64,000 bases of DNA from the NCBI RefSeq assembly GCF_021216655.1, contig NZ_CP080439.1, positions 1 to 64,000 of the forward strand, given 5' to 3'. The position numbers and the translations under genes were made by a program. The stretch is from Clavibacter michiganensis. GTDB lineage: Bacteria > Actinomycetota > Actinomycetes > Actinomycetales > Microbacteriaceae. The notes beneath the pieces were generated by a model. That model was not told the origin of the DNA. It ran no database searches and was given only the letters and a program-made list of their open reading frames with translations. Below, piece after piece: positions 58,271-64,000 of this stretch. Numbering within the stretch: position 1 is the stretch's first letter; each line of letters opens with the position of its first letter.

Positions 58271-58436
58271 GGCAGTTCCTCTGCTCGAAGTGCATGCATC
58301 ACGCACGCTACTACGCAATCAAAGCGCAGTCAAACATGCAGCTCGGCGTGCAGCGAAGTGTGTACTCTTGGGGCATCACCGATCGCCTCGCACACCCACT
58401 ACTCACCCCTCCCATCGAGCCGAGAAGACACGGATC

Positions 58437-58796
58437 ATGACCCTCGCCGCAACCGCCCACGACAGCTCCCCTCTCTACCGCCGCGTCGTCGCTGACGCCC
58501 GAAATGCCCTCTCTGTGTCAGAGATCGCGGACGTGACTGGCGTCCAGCCCCGCTCTGTCCAGAACTGGGCCGCAGGCAGCACTCGCCCCGAAGGCCAGCA
58601 GAGGGAGCGACTGCTCGAGCTCAACTACGTGATCGAGCAGCTCGCAGACGTGTACGAGGCAGAAGGGATCGAGATCTGGCTCCACAGTCCTCAGCGCGCT
58701 CTCGGCCACCGCAAGCCAGTTGATGCCCTCCGTGCCGGCGAGTTCTCAGATGTCCTCAACCTGATCGACCGCCTCGCCGGCGGACCCCGCCGCTAA
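58437..58796 (+). CDS. Xre/MbcA-type antitoxin
   Basis: 119 residues. N-terminal HTH (ALSVSEIADVTGVQPRSVQN WAAG) and a C-terminal DUF2384-like toxin-binding part (EIWLHSPQRALGHRKPVDAL, FSDVLNLIDRL). This two-part layout is that of ParS/MbcA/Xre antitoxins which block Res toxins. The stop is followed within ten bases by the toxin ATG. Confidence 0.85.
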   Translation: MTLAATAHDSSPLYRRVVADARNALSVSEIADVTGVQPRSVQNWAAGSTRPEGQQRERLLELNYVIEQLADVYEAEGIEIWLHSPQRALGHRKPVDALRAGEFSDVLNLIDRLAGGPRR

Positions 58797-58805
58797 GGAG
58801 CTCCG

Positions 58806-59360
58806 ATGTCGAACCGATCTATGACCGAACGAGTCGCCACAGTCGGTTCGATAGACGTCACCGGCACGTTCTACCGGCACGCTGCCCGTGGGCGCGATGC
58901 GTTCGCGGGTGGCCCCGGCGGCCGCTGGGGCGCCACGTTCCCGGTGATCTATCTCGGAAGACCGCAAGCAAGCATCGTCGTGGAGGCCTACCGTCACCTT
59001 GTCGAGGAGGCTGGAGTCCCGGCGCATTTGGTGAAGCCACGCACGGAGTACGTCGTTCCCGTGGCGGTCACCCGAATCCTCGATCTGCGCAACTCAGTTC
59101 ATCTGGCTCTGGTCGGACTGGCCGACGACGATGTGCACAGCCTGGTCGATGACTATGACGCATGCCAGGCCGTTGCCGCTGCTGCCCACCAGCTTCGCCT
59201 ACACGGAGTTCTTGCGCCCGCAGCCACGGGCCTGGGCGAGACACTGGCCCTCTTCCGCGAGCGTCTTCCGGCGGGAGAGCTTCCGGTTCCGTCCGAGGAG
59301 AGGCAGTGGGAGCAGCTCCCGGCTGACCCTCGGTCTCTGCGTCACGCGGCATCGTCGTAG
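58806..59360 (+). CDS. RES-domain toxin (NAD+-degrading, Res/MbcT type)
   Basis: 184 residues. The RES signature is present: TFYRHAARGRDAF (Arg24), GGRWG (Arg40), FPVIYLG (Tyr49), and IVVEAYRHL (Glu60). RES toxins degrade NAD+ and so stop growth; the Arg/Tyr/Glu set is the catalytic core. GGAG lies seven bases before the ATG. Paired with the Xre gene, it would stabilise the plasmid. Confidence 0.87.
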   Translation: MSNRSMTERVATVGSIDVTGTFYRHAARGRDAFAGGPGGRWGATFPVIYLGRPQASIVVEAYRHLVEEAGVPAHLVKPRTEYVVPVAVTRILDLRNSVHLALVGLADDDVHSLVDDYDACQAVAAAAHQLRLHGVLAPAATGLGETLALFRERLPAGELPVPSEERQWEQLPADPRSLRHAASS

Positions 59361-59544
59361 CGACCACGGTTGTCCCCCTGATCGTCTCGATCCACCTCGT
59401 CTGACGAACCCGTCCCGAAACCCGCCGGTGGCGGGCTCGGCATCCTCTGTCGAACTCGCCGGCCGAGACGTCGGAGGCCGCCGTCAGGGAGCCCGTCCTG
59501 CTGAGCCTGATGTGTGCGCTCGCGTAGAGGTGCCGGCGGCGACG

Positions 59545-60786
59545 TCAGCGTGCCGTAGGTGTGAGGAAAGGCGCGAGCAACGGACCGGGGCGGCCTTCCA
59601 GCGCGGCGTCGATGTCCTCGATTTTGAGCCGGATGTGTCGTGGCAGGCGCTCAGGAGAGGGAATCGGGAAGTTGTCGAAGTCGACAGGTTCCTGCTCTCC
59701 GCGTGCGGCTGCGTCACGGTAGGCCGCAATCCATGGTTGGACGCTTGGGTGATCGAACGCTTCGTGTGCCAATGGCGCGATCACATGGTGGTACTGCTCG
59801 AGGGTGCCGTAGAGCAGTCGGGCGCCCGAGAAGCCGAGTGCTCGGCGCCCGTGGGCGTTGCGGATGACCTCGGCAACGACTTCGCGGCGAGCTTCTGCGC
59901 GAGTGAGTCGATCGCGGTAGGAGGCCAGGAACGCGTCGCGGCCCCTAGCTGCTAATGCCTCGTCCGCCTCGACACGCTTGAGGTCGCGCCGGGCCTCGTG
60001 GATCTGCGCGTCGATCTTCGTGCGCAGCGCGATGAGGTCCGCACCGTGAGCGAGCTCCGTGAGTAGCTCCTGGATGTAGGCGGCCTCAGCGGCGAGTGCG
60101 TAGGCGGCATGTACCCAGCGCACGGCGTGAATCTCCGCGTCTGCGTCGCTCTCGTCTGCGTGAGTTGTGAGCGAGCTGATGGCAGCGTGAACGCCAGCAC
60201 CGAGGTGCATGGTCTGGTGTATCAGGTCCCGGTCGCGTTCTTCGTGCCAGAGCGCGTACGGCTCTTGCAGGGTGTCGACGAGCAACATCAAGCTGGCGCC
60301 GACGGTGTGCTGGATCTCGAGAGAGAACGTCCGTGCTTCAAGTGCAGTGGGTCCCGGCGTGACGACGGAACATCCAGAGGCGGCGTTGCCGCGCTTCAGC
60401 AGGGGCTCGGGCATACGTCGCGCGAGGACCGTGTCACGAACTTCGAGTGAGGCGACCCCGCCGTCCCAGCCCGGAGTGTCCATCCAGGAACGAGGCTCCT
60501 GGCGGTATTCGTAGCCCGTTGCTGCCTGCACAGCGTCCAAGACGATCCCCCCGTGGGGCGCGTCGATGTTGAACCGATAGCCGCCCCCATCGCAGGCGAC
60601 GACGAGGCCGGACTCCACGAGGACAGCCGTGGCACGGTTCGCCGTGGCATACGACAGGCCAGCGATCCGCCCTGCACCGGCGATGTCGATTCCGTGAGCG
60701 CCGAACCGCACATACTGCGCAAGCATCAGGCCGGGCTTGCCCGTCAGCGGGAACAGTCTCTCCAGAGCGGAGTAAGTCTTGGACAT
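59545..60786 (-). CDS. Winged-helix regulator-like plasmid protein
   Basis: 413 residues. Residues 15-80 form a winged helix (IAGAGRIAGLSYATANRATA, VLVESGLVVACDGGGYRFN). The rest is helical with a predicted coiled coil (RTKIDAQIHEARRDLKRVEA) and ends in a proline-rich tail. Its promoter holds a perfect 19-bp palindrome, so autoregulation is likely. It could be a plasmid maintenance or copy-control protein. No named family. Confidence 0.6.
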   Translation of the reverse strand: MSKTYSALERLFPLTGKPGLMLAQYVRFGAHGIDIAGAGRIAGLSYATANRATAVLVESGLVVACDGGGYRFNIDAPHGGIVLDAVQAATGYEYRQEPRSWMDTPGWDGGVASLEVRDTVLARRMPEPLLKRGNAASGCSVVTPGPTALEARTFSLEIQHTVGASLMLLVDTLQEPYALWHEERDRDLIHQTMHLGAGVHAAISSLTTHADESDADAEIHAVRWVHAAYALAAEAAYIQELLTELAHGADLIALRTKIDAQIHEARRDLKRVEADEALAARGRDAFLASYRDRLTRAEARREVVAEVIRNAHGRRALGFSGARLLYGTLEQYHHVIAPLAHEAFDHPSVQPWIAAYRDAAARGEQEPVDFDNFPIPSPERLPRHIRLKIEDIDAALEGRPGPLLAPFLTPTAR

Positions 60787-60804
60787 GCCGAAAACGTAGC
60801 TGCA

Positions 60805-60823
60805 GGTTGCATAAAGTGCAACC
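60805..60823. promoter_or_regulatory. Perfect 19-bp palindrome upstream of 59545 gene
   Basis: GGTTGCA-TAAAG-TGCAACC, 18 bp from the ATG. The TTGCA core resembles the transfer operator, but spacer length and outer bases differ, so it is probably the site of the adjacent winged-helix protein. The gap onward to 61275 (about 450 bp) holds no clear gene. Confidence 0.7.
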
Positions 60824-61275
60824 ATAGTTAGCGGATTGTGAAGATCCGGCGGCAAGGGTGCCGAGCGCCGGCTCAGTGGAGATTCAGGCGGAGTACCTGA
60901 GTCTGTCCTGTAACCCTTGGGTTACGGGACGTCCCGTGTGAGGGCGGAGCGTCGCGCGAAGTGCCGTGGTCGGGATCGTCCTGCAACCATGTCCCGCAAG
61001 TGCTGCTGGTCCGCATCATCGCATCCCAGGATGCGAGACGTGCCTGCTCTCTGCGACGTGTTCTCGGTCGGCACTGGGTTCGCTGACGGTCGGCACCGGT
61101 TCAGGACGACGGCCGCCGACGGCCGAACAGCCTTCTCGGACCATCAGGACGGGCCGGGTGAAGCGAGCTCGACCGGGGCCGCGGCGCGAGGCGTGAGCCT
61201 CTGGTGCGGTGAGCGCTTCACGCGCATCCGGAGCCCGAGGTGCACACTGCTGTACACACACGAGGGGAGCGGGGC

Positions 61276-61887
61276 ATGCACTTTGAGCGCGTACCGGAAG
61301 ATGTCGAGTGGCCGGCGGAGATGGAGCTGACGATCACGGAGTTCCCGCGTCCGCTGATGGAGCTGCTGTACGTGAAGCACGCGTGGGAGCTCTCGCCCTG
61401 GATCCAGATCCCGGATCTGGATCCTGAACCCCCGGTGGGGGCGTCTCGGCGGCCGGCGCACTGGGACCTTCCGGCCCTCGAGCTCCGGTGGGCGGAGGTC
61501 TGGCGGGCGAACATCTACTGGAACGCTCGCTCGCAGGGCGACTACAGCGACAAGACCGACCTTGCACAGCACTTCGGCATCACCGGACCGGTGTGGTGGA
61601 GTCGAGAGCACGGGTGGGACGGCATAGACCAGGCTGCGTTCTCCGAGTGGATGGCGACCCTCGATGGCCTGAAGACCGCCACCGTGTTCGAGTCTCCCGA
61701 GCGCCGGGCGCTGCCGGCCACCGTGGCCGCGTGGCGGCACGGCCTCCGGCAGATCTTCGTCATGCCGTACAAGCCCTCCGGCGGAGCCGAGTGGAACGGG
61801 CCGGAGTTCATGACCGTTGCCGCCGGAACGCGGAAGGATCCAGATGTGTACCCCTCCGCGCTCCGTGCCGGTCTCTCGATGAGCTGA
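61276..61887 (+). CDS. Hypothetical protein
   Basis: 203 residues: MHFERVPEDVEWPAEMELTI, WELSPWIQIPDLDPEPP, then Trp-rich central part (YWNARSQGDYSDKTDLAQHF) and AAWRHGLRQIFVMPYKP. Soluble, acidic, without recognised motifs. GAGGGGAGC upstream of the ATG. Convergent with the secreted-protein gene. Confidence 0.55.
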   Translation: MHFERVPEDVEWPAEMELTITEFPRPLMELLYVKHAWELSPWIQIPDLDPEPPVGASRRPAHWDLPALELRWAEVWRANIYWNARSQGDYSDKTDLAQHFGITGPVWWSREHGWDGIDQAAFSEWMATLDGLKTATVFESPERRALPATVAAWRHGLRQIFVMPYKPSGGAEWNGPEFMTVAAGTRKDPDVYPSALRAGLSMS

Positions 61888-61900
61888 CCAGGCCGCAGTC

Positions 61901-62512
61901 CTAGAAGACGTCGATGGGTCCTCCGGAGTAGCAGACGAAGCCACCGAGGAGCACGGCGTGCGAGCCGAGGGTCACCTGTGTGCTGCCGCCCTGCTGTGTG
62001 TCGCGGATCGCCGGCGAGATCTGGGGATCGCTCGTCCAGCTGAGCCGGCCGGTACTCAGGCCTGAGAAGTTGAACTGATGAACCTTTGTGCCGGTGGCGA
62101 TGAGGGACTCGTCCACGAACCAGGCGTGGTCGACCGCGGGCGCCTTCACGACGTAGCTCGTGACGACGCGAATCGTGTTCCCTCCGTTGTAGACGGCGGT
62201 CACGGTTGACGAGCCGCAGTTGCCCTCTACAGTGCCGTCCGGGTGGACGACGGCCGCGTTCTCCGCGGAGGCCTCGGCCCACTTCTTCTTGGCGTCGTCG
62301 GTGACGGGGACGGGGACGGTGCGCCCATTGACGGTCTGCAACTCGAAGCCCTGGGCTTTCGCGGCTGCCGCGTCGTAGCCGCCGAAGCTCATCGGCGTCA
62401 CGACCGTTCTAGTCGTGCTGGCAAGGGCCGCCTGCGAGGGGACAGCGGCTACCAGGAGGAGTGCTGCGGCGCCGATGGTGGCTAGCGCGTGGTGGTTCCG
62501 GATGTGACGCAT
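61901..62512 (-). CDS. Secreted protein of unknown function
   Basis: 203 residues. Signal peptide ATIGAAALLLVAAVPSQA (cleavage near ALA-ST). Mature part with two cysteines (VEGNCGSSTVTAVYNGG, GGFVCYSGG) and mostly beta-strands (TIRVVTSYVVKAPAVDHAWF). GGAAGG seven bases before the ATG. Ends PIDVF. Possibly an adhesin-like or plant-interaction protein. No family recognised. Confidence 0.65.
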   Translation of the reverse strand: MRHIRNHHALATIGAAALLLVAAVPSQAALASTTRTVVTPMSFGGYDAAAAKAQGFELQTVNGRTVPVPVTDDAKKKWAEASAENAAVVHPDGTVEGNCGSSTVTAVYNGGNTIRVVTSYVVKAPAVDHAWFVDESLIATGTKVHQFNFSGLSTGRLSWTSDPQISPAIRDTQQGGSTQVTLGSHAVLLGGFVCYSGGPIDVF

Positions 62513-62648
62513 GTGTACACCTTCCGATTGCCAGACCGCGGCTGATGCGGCGCGTCCGGGCCGCCTCTCGGCGACGATCTGAGGTGTACTCCTTCGAGGG
62601 TCTGACGCGGTCGGGTTGTGCACCGTCGAGCTACAGCCGCGGATGCGC

Positions 62649-63275
62649 CTACTTCTCCGGGTCGTCGTCGACGCGGGGGAGCGTGACCTGTCCGCTCTCC
62701 TGGATGGGGTGTCGATCGACGGCGCGGTAGACAGTGGCGCGGCCGATCGAGAACAGGTCGCAGAGCTCGCTGATCGAGTGGTCGCCGGCCCGATACAGCG
62801 CGACGAGGTGCCGTTCGGCGGCGGGGGAGAGTTTGGGCTTGCCGCCCTTGAGCTTGCCCTTCTTCGCGGCGACCTTCATGCCCTCGCGGGTGCGCGCACG
62901 GATGAGGTCGGATTCGAACTCGGCGAACATCGCGAGCATGTTGAACAGGAGCCGCCCGGTCGGGTCGGTCGGGTCGTGCACGGATCCGCCGATGCTCAGC
63001 GCGACGCCCTTGGCCGCGAGCTCGTCGGCGATGGTGCGGGCGTCGCTGATCGACCGGGCGAGCCGGTCGAGCTTCGTGACGACGAACGTGTCTCCGGCCC
63101 AGCACGCCTCGAGCGCATTCCCGAGCGCCGGACGATTCCGGTTCGTGCCCGTGAGGCCGTGGTCGACGTAGATCCGATCCGACGTGATGCCGAGCGCGGT
63201 CAGGGCGTCGCGCTGCGCGGTGACGTCCTGTTCGTCGGTCGAGACGCGGGCGTATCCGATGAGCTGTCCAGCCAT
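62649..63275 (-). CDS. Serine resolvase (Tn3/TniR type)
   Basis: 208 residues. Catalytic Ser12 in YARVSTDEQD, arginines in KLDRLARSISD, the conserved LLFNMLAMFAEFE helix with DLIRARTREG, and a C-terminal HTH (SISELCDLFSIGRATVYRAV). All key residues are present, so active site-specific recombination is likely. No clear ribosome site; the ATG follows an inverted repeat. It lies between the TniB/IstB-like gene and the secreted-protein gene, so it probably resolves transposon cointegrates. Confidence 0.93.
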   Translation of the reverse strand: MAGQLIGYARVSTDEQDVTAQRDALTALGITSDRIYVDHGLTGTNRNRPALGNALEACWAGDTFVVTKLDRLARSISDARTIADELAAKGVALSIGGSVHDPTDPTGRLLFNMLAMFAEFESDLIRARTREGMKVAAKKGKLKGGKPKLSPAAERHLVALYRAGDHSISELCDLFSIGRATVYRAVDRHPIQESGQVTLPRVDDDPEK

Positions 63276-63282
63276 GAGTCAA

Positions 63283-63350
63283 GTGTCTCATGTGAGGCAC
63301 CCTCACCGGAACACTGGCCGGACCACCTACCTGAGACGCATAGTTCCGCG
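63283..63350. repeat. Candidate res site with right copy of the 29-bp repeat
   Basis: GTGTCTCA-TG-TGAGGCAC (63283-63300, one mismatch in 8-bp arms) starts eight bases upstream of the resolvase ATG. The 29-bp repeat (63322-63350) follows and contains another CTGAGAC. Dimeric subsites sharing TGAGRC in front of a resolvase are what a res site looks like. Confidence 0.65.
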
Positions 63351-63405
63351 ACCGACGTGTGGGCGGTGCCGCTTCATGGCGCGGTTCTGTTGCCGTTCGG
63401 TGTCG

Positions 63406-64000
63406 TCATCCGGTGACGAGGATGCTGGCGGCGGCTTCGACGACGTCGTCGGTGATGGTCTCGAGCTGGTTGATCTTGAGGACGCGCTGGATCTGCGGGA
63501 AGAGCCGTTCGAGGAGTCGGAAGTTGCCGCGGGTGATGCGTTGGATCGCGGCGATGGCTTGCGCGTCGGTGAAGTCGTCGGGGTTCAGGGTGTGGCCGAG
63601 GCGCTTCCAGTGGCGGTCGAGAACGAAGAGGAGCTCGTCTTGGCCGAGGGCGCGGTAGCGGTGGGCGAAGCCGAGGCGGCTGTAGAGCTGGGGGTAGTGG
63701 CGGAAGCGCTGGTCGATGCCGGGCATGCCGATGAGGATGATCGCGAGGTGCTCGCGGTCGTGCCGATCGCGGAGGAGCTCGAGCGCGGTGGGCGTGAGCC
63801 GTTCCGCTTCGTCGATGATCAGCAGCTCGACCCACCGGCGCGCATCGCCGGCGGTGCCGGTGATCTTCCCGATCGTGCGCTGGTGATCCTCGATCCTGAT
63901 GCCGAGGTCGACCGTCCAGCGGTCCAGCTCCCGCATGAGGTCCTTCGGCCGGGGCAGGACGTCGGGCGTGTAGAACACCGCCCGTGTGAGCAGCCTCGCT
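63406..64000 (-). CDS. Transposition ATPase TniB/IstB-like, 5' end outside window
   Basis: About 198 residues visible. AAA+ features: Walker B LLIIDEAERLTPTALELL, sensor strand LAIILIGMPGIDQRF, and YSRLGFAHRYRALG, with an arginine-finger-type region. The P-loop lies beyond the window edge, where the frame remains open. Similar to TniB of Tn5053/Tn402 elements and IstB of IS21. With a resolvase downstream, the Tn5053-like tniABQR plan is more likely than IS21. These ATPases choose target DNA for the transposase. Confidence 0.85.
   Translation of the reverse strand, partial: ARLLTRAVFYTPDVLPRPKDLMRELDRWTVDLGIRIEDHQRTIGKITGTAGDARRWVELLIIDEAERLTPTALELLRDRHDREHLAIILIGMPGIDQRFRHYPQLYSRLGFAHRYRALGQDELLFVLDRHWKRLGHTLNPDDFTDAQAIAAIQRITRGNFRLLERLFPQIQRVLKINQLETITDDVVEAAASILVTG

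Overview
The window looks like most of a large conjugative plasmid, or plasmid-derived island, from a high-GC Gram-positive bacterium of the Microbacteriaceae. The best pointer is a 280-residue secreted chymotrypsin-like protease at 7.8-8.7 kb. It has the length, cysteine-rich layout and unusual repeat-filled 3' flank I remember for Pat-1, the virulence protease of Clavibacter michiganensis plasmid pCM2. An actinobacterial transfer system, Lsr2, a ParA/CTAG-repeat partition locus and GTG starts behind strong Shine-Dalgarno sites agree with this. Assignment to Clavibacter is inference from sequence memory.

Layout. 1-3.8 kb: a phosphatase and universal stress protein pair, then a persulfide-detoxification operon (CoA-disulfide reductase-rhodanese, rhodanese, CstR-like repressor) with a CsoR/CstR-type operator and a divergent small Cys-rich protein. 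3.9-7.4 kb: accessory genes, including PIN and HIRAN proteins. 7.4-12.8 kb: a mosaic, partly lower-GC island with pat-1, striking repeats, a secreted Gly-rich protein, membrane proteins and pseudogene debris, including a broken copy of the relaxase C-terminus. 12.9-20.2 kb: AbiEi/AbiEii, several small conserved proteins, decayed genes, a second secreted Gly-rich protein and a small toxin-antitoxin-like pair.

20.4-38.6 kb is the transfer region: relaxosome-type genes, a candidate oriT, a MobF relaxase-helicase (traA), a 65-nt perfect hairpin between convergent genes, and a long minus-strand operon encoding the coupling protein, cell-wall hydrolase, VirB4-like ATPase, SCO6880-like and VirB6-like proteins and accessory proteins. 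Immediately upstream on the same strand (38.6-41.9 kb) lies a four-gene module: a tandem-HTH repressor, an ImmA-like metalloprotease, a seven-helix membrane protein and an alpha/beta hydrolase. The same operator, TGTTGCA-N4-TACAACA, lies before both the repressor and the transfer operon, and a degenerate copy lies before the replication gene. I regard this as the most interesting system in the window.

42.6-48 kb: a primase-like replication initiator, decayed DUF3560 and rep fragments, and a partition locus with 12 CTAG tetramers around the parA promoter. 48-52.5 kb: a secreted RHS protein whose two-cysteine glycine-rich tip resembles the secreted protein at 9.3 kb, followed by a 39-residue membrane peptide in the immunity-gene position. 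52.7-62.5 kb: MFS transporter, Lsr2, SRAP protein, two winged-helix-type plasmid proteins, a Res-Xre toxin-antitoxin pair with a divergent partner, and a third secreted protein. 62.6-64 kb: a serine resolvase and a truncated TniB/IstB-like ATPase, the edge of a transposon. A 29-bp sequence beside this resolvase recurs in the same orientation at 3.9 kb.
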